55,007 nt of DNA from Geopsychrobacter sp. (GCA_012974425.1 JAAXQE010000181.1:1-55007), one strand, 5' to 3'; positions 45,618 to 55,007 are shown, counted from the first letter of the stretch. Notes: a model not told the origin generated them from the letters alone. A program made the numbers and translations.

Positions 45618-45742
45618 GCTTTAAAACCGAAACACTGTAGACGTAAAAACTGCCCTTCAGGCGCGAGGAGAGGACAGGACAGTCAGTCCTCCCCTGGCGT
45701 CTGGAAGGTAGCTGAGTTCACCAACCTTTGGAGATAAGCTTT

Positions 45743-46639
45743 ATGGACATTTTTCTGCAGCAGTTAGCCAACGGCTTGACCATCGGCAGCATGTATGCCC
45801 TGGTTGCGCTCGGCTACACCATGGTCTACGGCGTCATGCGCCTGATTAATTTCGCTCATGGCGACATGGTCGCAGCATCGGCCTTCGTCGGCCTGACCAT
45901 CTATACCCAGGTGATGGGAGAGTCCGCATCTCTGGGGGCAGTGGTCCTCATCTTCCTGCTCTCTGCGGGTTCGATGGCGGTGGTCGGGATCATCCTCGAG
46001 CGCGTCGCCTACCGTCCATTGCGCGAAGCACCACGACTGTCTGCAGTGGTTTCGGCCCTTGGCGCCTCGCTGGTTATCCAGAACGGCATCATGCTGATCT
46101 GGGGCCCGCGGATGCGCATTTTCCCGGAACTGGTTCCGCAGGTCTACTGGGACCTCGGCGGCGTCGTGATCAGCCTGATCCAGGTGATTATTCTGCTGCT
46201 ATCGCTGGTGCTGATGATCACCCTCTACCTGTTTGTGGAGAAGACCCGCATGGGAGCGGCAATCCGCGCCAGTTCCATCGACCAGGACGCCGCCCGACTG
46301 ATGGGGATCAACGTCAACAGCGTCATCGCCCTGATCTTTATCATCGGCTCCTCGCTGGGGGCGATCGGCGGCCTGTTTATCGGCCTCTACTATCGCGGCA
46401 TCACCTTCAATATGGGCTGGCAATACGGTCTCTATGCCTTTATCGCAGCGATTATCGGCGGTATCGGCAACATTCCCGGCGCCATGCTCGGCGGTATGCT
46501 GCTGGGTCTGTTCAACGCCTTTATCGCTGGCTATGTCTCCAGTACCTGGTCTGACGCCTTTACCTTTATCCTGCTGATATTAATCCTGATTGTCCGTCCC
46601 ACCGGAATTCTCGGCGAGCGGGTTGCGGAGAAAGTCTGA
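45743..46639 (+). CDS. livH: Branched-chain amino-acid ABC transporter permease
   Basis: MDIFLQQLANGLTIGSMYALVALGYTMVYGVMRLINFAHGDMVA; start preferred at 45743 after GGAG. Confidence 0.93.
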   Translation: MDIFLQQLANGLTIGSMYALVALGYTMVYGVMRLINFAHGDMVAASAFVGLTIYTQVMGESASLGAVVLIFLLSAGSMAVVGIILERVAYRPLREAPRLSAVVSALGASLVIQNGIMLIWGPRMRIFPELVPQVYWDLGGVVISLIQVIILLLSLVLMITLYLFVEKTRMGAAIRASSIDQDAARLMGINVNSVIALIFIIGSSLGAIGGLFIGLYYRGITFNMGWQYGLYAFIAAIIGGIGNIPGAMLGGMLLGLFNAFIAGYVSSTWSDAFTFILLILILIVRPTGILGERVAEKV

Positions 46640-47595
46640 TGAAAGATATCCAGAAATATGCTTACCCGATCTTCTTCGCCGTTATGGCTGTTCTGCCGCA
46701 CCTGCTCGATGATCGCTGGCAGGCGGTGGCAATTACCTTCTTGATCTTTACCGTAGTTGCGCTGTCGCAGGACATCATCCTCGGCAAGAGCGGTATGTTC
46801 AACATGGGCCAGGCGCTGTTCTTCGGCATGGGCGCCTACACCACGGCGATCCTCAATAGCCAGTTTGGTTGGCCGATCATCGCGACGATCCCTGTGGCCA
46901 TCCTGATCCCGGCGCTGTGCGGCGTTCTGCTCGCCGGGCCGATCGTCCATTTGCGCGGTGATTATCTGCTGGTCACCACCATCGGCTTCAACATTGTCTT
47001 TGTCCAGGTTCTACAGAACAACCTAGGCGGTGTCACCGGTGGCCCGAACGGCATCTTCGGCCTCGATTCCTTAAGCTTCTTCGGCACCGATCTGATGAGC
47101 CAGATTTCGGTCTACTATTTTGCCTTCATCGTCCTGCTGCTGACCCTCTGGGTGATGCACAACCTCGCCGGCAGCAAGGCCGGACGCGCCATGCACTACC
47201 TGCGTGAGGACCAACTGGCCGCCGAGAGTATCGGCATCAATACCCGCGTCTACAAGATTTTCGCCTTCGGCCTCGGCGCCGGGATTGCCGGACTGGCCGG
47301 GACCGTCTTTGCCACCCAGTATTCAGCGGTCAGCCCGGAGGCCTTCGAATTTATCCAGTCGGTGCTCTTCTTCAGTATTGTTCTGGTGGGCGGTTCTTCG
47401 GTTCCGGGAATCCTGCTCGGGGTGTTTGTGATGTTCGTCCTGCCGGAGATCTTCCGCGAGTTTGCCACCTGGCGTTACTTCGTTTTCGGCTTCGCGATGA
47501 TCGCAGCGATGATCCTGCGGCCACGCGGTATCTGGCCGGCAACCTTCGGTAAGATCCCCAAGTTCTTGATCAAGGAAAATAACCATGGCGCGTAA
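46639..47595 (+). CDS. livM: Branched-chain amino-acid ABC transporter permease
   Basis: VVALSQDIILGKSGMFNMGQALFFGMGAYTTAIL; TGATG overlap with livH. Confidence 0.93.
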   Translation: MKDIQKYAYPIFFAVMAVLPHLLDDRWQAVAITFLIFTVVALSQDIILGKSGMFNMGQALFFGMGAYTTAILNSQFGWPIIATIPVAILIPALCGVLLAGPIVHLRGDYLLVTTIGFNIVFVQVLQNNLGGVTGGPNGIFGLDSLSFFGTDLMSQISVYYFAFIVLLLTLWVMHNLAGSKAGRAMHYLREDQLAAESIGINTRVYKIFAFGLGAGIAGLAGTVFATQYSAVSPEAFEFIQSVLFFSIVLVGGSSVPGILLGVFVMFVLPEIFREFATWRYFVFGFAMIAAMILRPRGIWPATFGKIPKFLIKENNHGA

Positions 47596-48364
47596 CGAAC
47601 TGATACTGACCGACGTCACCAAGCGTTTCGGCGGATTGACTGCCGTCGACGCGCTCAGTTTCAAGGTCGAGGGTGGCCAGATCTACGGCATCATCGGCCC
47701 CAACGGAGCGGGCAAGACCACGGCCTTTAACTGCATCACCGGGATCTACAAGCCGGAAGAGGGGTCGGTCAACTGGCGCGGCGAAGAGATCCGTGGCATG
47801 ACCCCCTACCAGATCGTCGATCGTGGCATTGTGCGCACCTTTCAGACGATCCGCCTGTTCAGCCAGATGTCGGTCGCCGAGAATATTATGAGCGGCCGCC
47901 ACATCAAGAGCACGCAGAACTGGTGGCACGCCATCATCCCCACTCCCGGCAAAAAGCGCGACGAGCTGGAAAACTGGCGGAAGGTCGAAGAGCAGCTCGA
48001 GTTCTTCAATCTGAGTGAATTTGCCGCCACCCCGACCGGCAGTCTGCCCTACGGGATTCAGCGCCGGGTCGAGATGGCGCGGGCGATGGCGGTCGATCCG
48101 ACCCTGCTGATCCTGGATGAGCCAGCCGCCGGTCTCAACGACAAGGAAACCCTTGAACTGCGTGATACCATCTTCAAAATTCGCGACAAGGGGGTCACGG
48201 TCCTGCTGATCGAACACGATATGGATATGGTGATGGAGGTCACCGACTACCTGACGGTGATCAACTTCGGCAGAAAGATCGCCGAGGGCACCCCCGCACA
48301 GATCCAGAAAGATCCGGCGGTCATCGAGGCCTACCTGGGAAGCGAGGATGATGACGATGAGTAA
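47585..48364 (+). CDS. livG: Branched-chain amino-acid ABC transporter ATP-binding protein
   Basis: IIGPNGAGKTTAFNCITGIYKPEEG, LPYGIQRRVEMARAMAVDPTLLILDEPAAGLN. Confidence 0.94.
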   Translation: MARNELILTDVTKRFGGLTAVDALSFKVEGGQIYGIIGPNGAGKTTAFNCITGIYKPEEGSVNWRGEEIRGMTPYQIVDRGIVRTFQTIRLFSQMSVAENIMSGRHIKSTQNWWHAIIPTPGKKRDELENWRKVEEQLEFFNLSEFAATPTGSLPYGIQRRVEMARAMAVDPTLLILDEPAAGLNDKETLELRDTIFKIRDKGVTVLLIEHDMDMVMEVTDYLTVINFGRKIAEGTPAQIQKDPAVIEAYLGSEDDDDE

Positions 48365-49076
48365 TGACGTGCTGTTTGAAATAAAAGATCTCGAAGTCTC
48401 CTACGGCAGCATCACGGCGCTCAAGGGTATCTCCCTTAAGGTGCATAAAGGAGAGATCGTCACCATCTTAGGGGCCAACGGGGCTGGCAAGACCACGACC
48501 ATGCGCACCATCAGCCAGTTGCTCAAGGCGAAGTCTGGTTCGATCATGTTCAAGGGGCAGGATCTGACCAAGATAGCGGCGCATAAGATCGTCAAGCTCG
48601 GCATCAGTCACTCACCGGAAGGCCGCCGGGTGTTTGGTATCCTGACCGTCGAAGAGAACCTGATGCTTGGCGCCTTCTCGCAGCGCAAGTTGGATCGCGA
48701 GGTGCGGAGCTGGGTCTATGAGCTGTTCCCGCGCCTTAAAGAGCGGCGTAAGCAGCTGGCGGGCACCCTCTCTGGCGGTGAGCAGCAGATGCTCGCCATC
48801 GGTCGTGCGCTGATGAGTAAGCCTGAGATGCTGCTGCTCGACGAGCCATCTTTGGGGATCGCGCCGATCCTGGTCAAGGCGATCTTCAAACAGATTAAGG
48901 AGATTGCCCAGAGCGGGGTCACCGTACTGCTGGTCGAACAGAATGCCAAGGCGGCGCTGAAGCTGGCCGACCGCGGTTATGTCCTCGATGTTGGCAAGAT
49001 TGCCCTCTCCGGCACCTCGGAAGAGCTGCTGGCGTCGGAGAAGATTCAGGAAGCCTATCTGGGCAAGAAACACTAG
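48357..49076 (+). CDS. livF: Branched-chain amino-acid ABC transporter ATP-binding protein
   Basis: ILGANGAGKTTTMRTISQLL, LSGGEQQMLAIGRALMSKPEMLLLDEPSLGIAP; start within the livG 3' end. Confidence 0.93.
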   Translation: MSNDVLFEIKDLEVSYGSITALKGISLKVHKGEIVTILGANGAGKTTTMRTISQLLKAKSGSIMFKGQDLTKIAAHKIVKLGISHSPEGRRVFGILTVEENLMLGAFSQRKLDREVRSWVYELFPRLKERRKQLAGTLSGGEQQMLAIGRALMSKPEMLLLDEPSLGIAPILVKAIFKQIKEIAQSGVTVLLVEQNAKAALKLADRGYVLDVGKIALSGTSEELLASEKIQEAYLGKKH

Positions 49077-49094
49077 CGACAAAGGGGTCATAGC

Positions 49095-49904
49095 ATGAAT
49101 CTCAGGGATATTCTGGTTCATATCGATAATCGTCCGACCTGCGCTTCGCGCCTGCAAGTAGCGATTCAACTGGCCAGGCAGCATGGTGCGCGCCTGACCG
49201 GGCTCTATGCGATTCCACATCCTGCTTATGCGCCGCATCATCGCCCGCCCTTGGAGCTGGCCGAGGAGGCCAGAGTACGTTTTACCCAAGCGATCGAGTC
49301 TGCCGGGCTGGAGATGGAGTGGCTCTGCATCGATAGTCAGAAAACCGGTCTCGACCTGGCCAATGCTCTGAACCTGCACGCGCATTATCGTGACCTCTTG
49401 GTGGTCAGCCAGACCGATTATGAAAAGAGTGATCGCACCATTCCGCCCGATCTGCCGGAAAAGGCGGTGCTCGGTTCTGGCCGACCGGTGCTGGTTGTGC
49501 CCTACATCGGGGAGTTCAGCAGCCTCGGTAAACGCACGATGCTCGCCTGGCGCGGTGGCCCGGAATCTTCACGCGCCCTGCATGACGCCATGCCGCTGCT
49601 GCGCAAGGCCGATCTGGTCCAGGTCATCACCATCCAGGGGCGGCATGGTGATGAAGTCTATGAGGTGCATGATGCCGATATCTGTCAACATCTGGCGCGC
49701 TACAGTCTGCCGTTGGCCGGTGAAAAACACATCAGTGGTGAGCTGAGCGTCGGCGACATGCTGCTGAATCGCTGTGCCGATGAAGGGATCGACCTGCTGG
49801 TTGTCGGCGCTTTTGCCCAGTCGCGGCGCGGTCATCAGACCCTTGGCGAGGTCGGGCGCTATCTGCTGAAATGCATGACGGTGCCGGTGCTGATGTCGCA
49901 TTAA
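49095..49904 (+). CDS. Universal stress protein (two Usp-like halves)
   Basis: NLRDILVHIDNRPTCASRLQVAIQLARQHGARLTGLYAIP..., DLLVVGAFAQSRRGHQTLGEVGRYLLKCMTVPVLMSH. Confidence 0.88.
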   Translation: MNLRDILVHIDNRPTCASRLQVAIQLARQHGARLTGLYAIPHPAYAPHHRPPLELAEEARVRFTQAIESAGLEMEWLCIDSQKTGLDLANALNLHAHYRDLLVVSQTDYEKSDRTIPPDLPEKAVLGSGRPVLVVPYIGEFSSLGKRTMLAWRGGPESSRALHDAMPLLRKADLVQVITIQGRHGDEVYEVHDADICQHLARYSLPLAGEKHISGELSVGDMLLNRCADEGIDLLVVGAFAQSRRGHQTLGEVGRYLLKCMTVPVLMSH

Positions 49905-49928
49905 TCTGCACATTGGAAAGGAGGGATG

Positions 49929-51347
49929 ATGGACAGGAAGACTCAGGAGCTGAACTGGGAGCATGACGCGATCATCGATTCCTCGTCGGATGGGCTGTTT
50001 GTGTGTGACGGCAAGGGGGTTATCCTGCGGGCCAATCCCGCCTCGGAGCGAATAAATCGGGCCTCGGCCGCACAGTTGGTCGGGCGTGATTATCTGGATG
50101 CTGCGCGTGAGGGGTTGGTTATCCTCCCTTCGGCGGCGTTGGAGGCGATCGAAAAACGTGAGCAGGTCAGCCTGCTGCAGGAGAACCGCTTCGGGCGTAA
50201 ACTGGTTTCGACCGCGACGCCGGTCTTCGATGATACTGGTGAATTGATTCGGGTCGTCGTCAGTGAGCGTGACATTACCGAAACAGATCGCCTGCAGCGG
50301 CAGCTCGAAGAACAGCAGTTGCTCGGCGACCAGTTTCGCCATCAGGTGCTTGAACTGCAACAGCAACAGCTCGAGAACCAGCCGATCATCGCCAAGAGCC
50401 CCTGCATGGTCAAGACCCTCAAACAGGCGCTCAAGCTGAGTGAGGTCGATTCAACCGTATTGCTGCTCGGCGAGTCGGGAGTCGGCAAGGGGCTGATCGC
50501 CGACCTGATCCACCAGAATTCCCGGCGTGCCGCCCGGCCGATCATCAAACTCAACTGTGGTGCCATCCCCGAAACCCTGATTGAGGCCGAACTCTTCGGC
50601 TACGAAAGGGGCGCCTTTACCGGCGCCGTCGTCAGCAAACCGGGTTTTCTTGAGGTCGCCGACGGCGGCATCCTGTTCCTCGACGAGATCGCCGAATTGC
50701 CGCGCGCCTCACAGGTCAAGCTGCTGCGCTTCATGGAGGATGGTGAACTGACCCGTCTCGGCGCGACCCGCAGTCACAAGGTCGATGTGCGCATTCTGGC
50801 CGCCACCCACCAGAATCTGCAACAGATGATCAGCGCCGGTAGTTTCCGCCTCGATCTCTATTATCGTCTGAGTGTTATCCCGCTGCATATCCCGGCCCTG
50901 CGCGACCGCCAGGAATGTCTGGTGACGCTGATTCGGACCTATATCGATCAATTCTGCGTCAGATCAACAACCCGCAAACGTCTGAGCTCTGCTGCCCTCG
51001 ACTGTCTGGTGCGTTATCCTTATCCGGGCAACGTGCGTGAGTTGATGAATATCTGTGAGCGCCTGGTGGTGATGTCCGATACCGAACTGATCGACGTCAA
51101 TGATCTGCCGCAAGCTGTTATCGCTGGAGGTGATAAGGGGGGCAGGGGGATCCCGGGCAACTGGCCGAGCGAGATGAGTATGGTGCAGATCCTCGATTCG
51201 GTTGAGCGCCAGGTGCTGCTCGAAACCGCGCAGCGTTTGCCCCGCCAGCAGCATATCGCCCGCGATCTGGGGATGAGCCAACCGACCGTTGCGCGCAAGT
51301 TACACAAGTACGGGATCGGCCCGCATTTCGCTCAGCTGGAGAGCTGA
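49929..51347 (+). CDS. PAS domain - sigma54-interaction AAA+ - HTH transcriptional activator (paralog 2)
   Basis: DSSSDGLFVCDGKGVILRANPASERINR, LGESGVGKGLIADLIH, ELFGYERGAFTGAVVSKPGFLEVADGGILFLDEI, RQQHIARDLGMSQPTVARKLHKYGI. Confidence 0.92.
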   Translation: MDRKTQELNWEHDAIIDSSSDGLFVCDGKGVILRANPASERINRASAAQLVGRDYLDAAREGLVILPSAALEAIEKREQVSLLQENRFGRKLVSTATPVFDDTGELIRVVVSERDITETDRLQRQLEEQQLLGDQFRHQVLELQQQQLENQPIIAKSPCMVKTLKQALKLSEVDSTVLLLGESGVGKGLIADLIHQNSRRAARPIIKLNCGAIPETLIEAELFGYERGAFTGAVVSKPGFLEVADGGILFLDEIAELPRASQVKLLRFMEDGELTRLGATRSHKVDVRILAATHQNLQQMISAGSFRLDLYYRLSVIPLHIPALRDRQECLVTLIRTYIDQFCVRSTTRKRLSSAALDCLVRYPYPGNVRELMNICERLVVMSDTELIDVNDLPQAVIAGGDKGGRGIPGNWPSEMSMVQILDSVERQVLLETAQRLPRQQHIARDLGMSQPTVARKLHKYGIGPHFAQLES

Positions 51348-51355
51348 CTCGATCC

Positions 51356-52216
51356 TTAGGGTTTCCTGTCTTGTCGGCTGCGCATGAAGGAAGGGAACTT
51401 GGGGATTCCTGACTGATAATAGCCGTAGTATTTGAAGGTGATATAGGTGCCGATCGGCGGGGGTGATTGCCGTTCGGCATCGCTGAAGCCGCTGCCGATT
51501 TTAAATTGCGTACCCCCATCGAGGCTGACCAGCAGCGATCCGAGCCGCCCCGCGTTGCGACCCTTCCCCGGCAGGTGTGCGACGACTCGCGCTTCGGCGT
51601 CCGAGTAGTTTTTGACCTTGAGGATCTCGCTGCTGCGTCCTGCCCGGTAGAGGGCGTCCGTCTTTCTCACGATCAGGCCTTCACCGCCCAGTTCTTCGAT
51701 CCGTGCCAACTCCTGGTGAAGCTGGCTCTGATCGCGCAGCAGAACTTGCGGGATGACAAAAGCATGCGCGGAGGGCTGTGCGCCAAACCAGGCATCGGCC
51801 TTGGCGATGCGCGCGCTGAACCCGCCGCGAGCCCGTGGCACATCGAAGATTGCGAATTTTAATTGCAGCCAGCCCTCATGCGCCTGTTCTTTGGTGACGA
51901 TCGATAGCGTCTGCTCGAAGGTGCCGCGACCGCCCCAGAGCTCCCCCTCCAGGGCGAAGTCGGGCAGTTTTGCGGTAAAAGCGGGCGGCGGGTAAAGGAG
52001 GTTGCCATTTCTTGAGCGGAGATGTGTGCCATTCCAGTAGCCCCGCACCCCATCCAGCTTTTCGCTCATCAGCCAACCCCTGATGTCCTGATCGCTATAG
52101 GTCTGCGGCAGCATTGGGCCAGCGGCACAGACCGTTCCTGCTCCTAGCAGAGAGAAGAAGACTGTTAGCCCGATTATTAGTGAATAGATTTGCCATCCCG
52201 TCTGTTTTTGAGACAT
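51356..52216 (-). CDS. Secreted minimal ATP-dependent DNA ligase (LigE-like)
   Basis: N-terminal signal-like segment IYSLIIGLTVFFSLLGAGTVCAA; SEKLDGVRGYWNG (KxDGxR), LEGELWGGRGTFE, GEGLIVRKTDALY, EILKVKNYSDAEARVV. Confidence 0.87.
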   Translation of the reverse strand: MSQKQTGWQIYSLIIGLTVFFSLLGAGTVCAAGPMLPQTYSDQDIRGWLMSEKLDGVRGYWNGTHLRSRNGNLLYPPPAFTAKLPDFALEGELWGGRGTFEQTLSIVTKEQAHEGWLQLKFAIFDVPRARGGFSARIAKADAWFGAQPSAHAFVIPQVLLRDQSQLHQELARIEELGGEGLIVRKTDALYRAGRSSEILKVKNYSDAEARVVAHLPGKGRNAGRLGSLLVSLDGGTQFKIGSGFSDAERQSPPPIGTYITFKYYGYYQSGIPKFPSFMRSRQDRKP

Positions 52217-52398
52217 CTGATCCCCCTCCTGCAGAACTGTTAGCGACGCATGTTGATCCTGACCTTATTAGATATTAACCAGCAAATCTTACCGATTTCT
52301 TATTTCTGGTTTGTTCTGTCGCCTGATTGTCGATAATCTGAAGTTTATCTTCGGGAGTCTTACCACACTACTAAATGCTCTTGAGAGAGGCAAACGCT

Positions 52399-52740
52399 AT
52401 GGCCCACAAATCGCCCAGCCCGCTTTATGCGCAGATCTATGCTCTGATCCGGCAGGTTCCGCCCGGCTATGTCACGACCTATGGGCAGATTGGGAAACTG
52501 CTCGGCTGTACTGCGCGTACCGTTGGGTTTGCGCTTTCGGCCTTGCCGAGCGGGAGTGATGTCCCCTGGCAACGCGTCATCAACAGTCAGGGGCGGGTCA
52601 GCCCCCGCACCGACGGCGAGGGGAATCTTCTGCAAAAAGATCTGTTGGAAGCTGAAGGTCTTTGTTTCGATTGTAACCTGTGGGTCGATCTTGCCGTTTA
52701 TGGCTGGAGTTTTCCCGAGCGGGATGACTTGCTCCTTTAG
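52399..52740 (+). CDS. Alkyltransferase-like (ATL/MGMT-like) protein lacking the acceptor cysteine
   Basis: MAHKSPSPLYAQIYALIRQVPPGYVTTYGQIGKLLGC...DVPWQRVINSQGRVSPR: PWQR in place of PCHR. Confidence 0.9.
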   Translation: MAHKSPSPLYAQIYALIRQVPPGYVTTYGQIGKLLGCTARTVGFALSALPSGSDVPWQRVINSQGRVSPRTDGEGNLLQKDLLEAEGLCFDCNLWVDLAVYGWSFPERDDLLL

Positions 52741-52747
52741 TCGCGGC

Positions 52748-53995
52748 CTACTCCGCATCGGTCTGCGCAGGCAGTAAGGATTCAAAATCAGCAGCTTGCT
52801 GCTCTTTAGCGCTCAGAGTTCTCAAGCGCATACCCGCTGCAAATGCCGCCGCGATCAGGAACAATATCAAGAGCACCACTCCCCCCCAGCCCCAGGCGCT
52901 ATAGAAGAAGCCGCCGCCGGTCCCCGAGATACTCGATCCCAGATAATAAGCGAACAGGTAGAGCGATGATGCCTGGGCACGGGCCTGCCCGGCAAACAGG
53001 CCGACCCAGGCCGAGGCGATAGCATGAGCACCGAAGAAACCGATGGTGAAAACCACGATGCCGAGGATAACCGCCGGAAGTTGCGCAGACAGGGTGAGCA
53101 GCAGGCCTGATGTCATAACGGCCAGAGCACTAAACAGCAGTGGACTGCGACCGAAGCGGTCGACCAGTTGTCCGATGACAGTCGACCCGCCCGCACCGAA
53201 GGCATAGGCGAGGAAGATCAGCGCGACCTGGGCCTGGCTGAGGTTGAACCCCGGTCCGATCAGGCGGAAGCTGACATAGTTATAGAGGGTGACGAAACCG
53301 CCCATACAGGTGAAGGCGAGAAAAAACAGGCAGAGCAGCCCGGGGTTACGCAGGTGGCCAAAGAGTGAGCGGCTTAACGCTCCCAGGTGCAGGTCGCGGC
53401 GCTGGAAGTTACGTGAGGCTGGCAACAGCAGGATGAAGACTGCCGCCAGCAGTATGCTGAGCAGCCCGATCCCGGCGACGGCCGCGCGCCAGCTCAGCAG
53501 TTCGGTCAACCAGGCGGTCAGGATCCGTCCGCTCATGCCGCCACAGGCGTTGCCGGCGATATACAGCCCCATGGCGCTCCCTATCGCTTGCGGTTCGATC
53601 TCCTCGTTCAGGTAGGCCATTGCGACCGCCGGGACCCCGGCCAGCACAATCCCCTGGAGCAGGCGCAGCGCGAGCAGGGCCGGCAACGAAACATGGCTGG
53701 CACTCAGCAGGGCGAGCAGCGCCGCCAGAACCACCGAGATCCCCATCATCCTCCGGCGTCCCCAGGCGTCAGACAGGCTGCCTGAAATTGGCAGAGTAAC
53801 CGCCAGGGCGAGGGTCGCAAGCGACAGCGAGAGGCTGGCGATTGCCGGTGAGATGCCGAACTCGCTGACCAGGTTTGGGAAGAGCGGTTGAAAGGTATAG
53901 AGGGTGGAGAAGGTCACGAATCCGGCGAAGAAGAGCGCCAGGTTGGCGCGTCGGTATTCGCTGCTACCGCGTAGAATGAAATTGTGATTCTGCAT
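52748..53995 (-). CDS. MFS transporter
   Basis: 415 aa, multiple TM helices; SGSLSDAWGRRRMMGISVVLAALLALLSA, LALRLLQGIVLAGVPAVAMAYLNEE. Confidence 0.9.
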   Translation of the reverse strand: MQNHNFILRGSSEYRRANLALFFAGFVTFSTLYTFQPLFPNLVSEFGISPAIASLSLSLATLALAVTLPISGSLSDAWGRRRMMGISVVLAALLALLSASHVSLPALLALRLLQGIVLAGVPAVAMAYLNEEIEPQAIGSAMGLYIAGNACGGMSGRILTAWLTELLSWRAAVAGIGLLSILLAAVFILLLPASRNFQRRDLHLGALSRSLFGHLRNPGLLCLFFLAFTCMGGFVTLYNYVSFRLIGPGFNLSQAQVALIFLAYAFGAGGSTVIGQLVDRFGRSPLLFSALAVMTSGLLLTLSAQLPAVILGIVVFTIGFFGAHAIASAWVGLFAGQARAQASSLYLFAYYLGSSISGTGGGFFYSAWGWGGVVLLILFLIAAAFAAGMRLRTLSAKEQQAADFESLLPAQTDAE

Positions 53996-54110
53996 GACTG
54001 CTCCGATGTGTTGCCTTCGCCTCTTTTTGAAAAGTGTACTTTGGAATTGGGCATAAGGAAAATATATTGTTATTATTGTTGTGATAACTTTTGTTTATGA
54101 TGGAGTGGCT

Positions 54111-54983
54111 ATGGATCTGCGCCAGTTACGTGCATTTGCCGAAGTTGTTCGTCAGGGAAGTTTCACCCGCGCGGCCGAGCGTCTGCACATTGCTCAGCCC
54201 GCGGTCAGTATCAGCATTCGCAAGCTTGAAGAAGAGCTCGATCTGGTCCTGCTCAATCGTCAGGAGAAACGGATCAGTCTCACCGCCGAGGGGGAGAACC
54301 TGCTACGCCATGCCGAGCGGATTCTGGATAACCTGTCTGCCGCTGAAACCGAGATGGCTGAACTGCGCGGACTGACCCAGGGCGAGGTGCGGATCGGCAT
54401 CCCGCCGATGATGAGTTCCTACTATTTTCCCCAGATCATCCGCGAGTTTTGCGCCGCTTATCCGAATCTGAAGCTCACGGTCACCGGCGAGGGGGCCGCC
54501 AGCATTCAACGTCTACTCTCACGCGGTGAGCTTGATATGGGGGTGATTACCGGCTCAAACCTGATGGCTGGTCTGAAGTCCCGGCACTTTCTGCGCGAAG
54601 AGATCGTTGCCTGCGTACCGCTGGGTCATCCCCTGGCCGAACGTGAAACGCTCAGCCTTGCCGAATTTTTGCGCGAGCCCTTGATCCTGTTTAAGGAGGG
54701 TTATTACATGCGCGAGCTGATGGATGATTTGATGGCCGCGGAGGGTTTGCAGCCGCAGGTGGTCTTCGAGACCAATCTGTTTTCGTTAGTCCGTTCGCTG
54801 ATCAAGCAGGGGTTGGGGATCTCGACCTTTCTGCGCATGGTCGTCAGTGGTGACGAAGACCTGGTCACGATCTCCTTCGATCCCCCCCTGCACCTCGACC
54901 TGCTCATCGCCTGGAAGGCCGAGCGGTCGCTTTCGCGCGCCAATCGCGCATTTATCGATTTTCTGCTCGAACGGAGTAGGTAG
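54111..54983 (+). CDS. LysR-family transcriptional regulator
   Basis: MDLRQLRAFAEVVRQGSFTRAAERLHIAQPAVSISIRKLEEELDLVLLNRQEKRISLTAEGENLLRHAERIL. Confidence 0.93.
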   Translation: MDLRQLRAFAEVVRQGSFTRAAERLHIAQPAVSISIRKLEEELDLVLLNRQEKRISLTAEGENLLRHAERILDNLSAAETEMAELRGLTQGEVRIGIPPMMSSYYFPQIIREFCAAYPNLKLTVTGEGAASIQRLLSRGELDMGVITGSNLMAGLKSRHFLREEIVACVPLGHPLAERETLSLAEFLREPLILFKEGYYMRELMDDLMAAEGLQPQVVFETNLFSLVRSLIKQGLGISTFLRMVVSGDEDLVTISFDPPLHLDLLIAWKAERSLSRANRAFIDFLLERSR

Positions 54984-55007
54984 GCTGGTGTTGGGGGTCG
55001 GCCCTAG

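Noticed and set aside
49569-50366. 265-aa minus-strand ORF
   Set aside because: Antisense to the Usp and sigma54-activator genes; shadow ORF.
1-55007. CRISPR array, tRNA or rRNA genes, prophage, or complete insertion sequence
   Set aside because: No spaced direct-repeat array, RNA-gene signature, phage module or intact transposase was seen by eye; a tRNAscan/CRISPR finder run would be decisive.

Overview
The 55 kb window is chromosomal, moderately GC-rich and probably from a Desulfuromonadales/Geobacter-like bacterium. That placement is inferred from gene content and protein style only. (1) 1-13952 (-): operon ispH > pfaD-type enoyl reductase > 2287-aa PfaA-type synthase (KS-AT-4xACP-KR-DH) > PfaC/Pfa3-type protein (KS-CLF-AT...). 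The last runs off the left edge and is missing from the ORF track. (2) 14.3-14.9 kb: possible decayed ORF and a small HNH endonuclease. (3) 14958-25254 (-): glycogen/sugar-nucleotide operon (nucleotidyltransferase-phosphomannomutase, GH57, GalT, and a single ORF fusing a GH13 amylase-like region to a complete GlgA). (4) 25-38.9 kb: housekeeping and signalling genes (receiver, radical SAM, EamA transporter, spermidine-synthase-like, UvrD/Rep helicase, OsmC, hybrid kinase, two Nudix, GGDEF-EAL, cytochrome b5-like). (5) 39-51.3 kb: proline/branched-chain amino-acid locus (proC, P5C dehydrogenase, proline dehydrogenase, livKHMGF, Usp) bracketed by two paralogous PAS-sigma54 activators. (6) 51.3-55 kb: secreted LigE-like ATP-dependent DNA ligase, alkyltransferase-like protein, MFS transporter and LysR regulator. 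Main leads: the translationally coupled ispH-PUFA synthase operon with a palindromic promoter, the GH13-GlgA fusion, a candidate TTATGCA-N4-TGCATAA operator plus -24/-12 promoter for proline catabolism, a hairpin at an apparent frame break in a GGDEF-EAL gene, and heptanucleotide tandem repeats. All calls are by reading; no searches were run.
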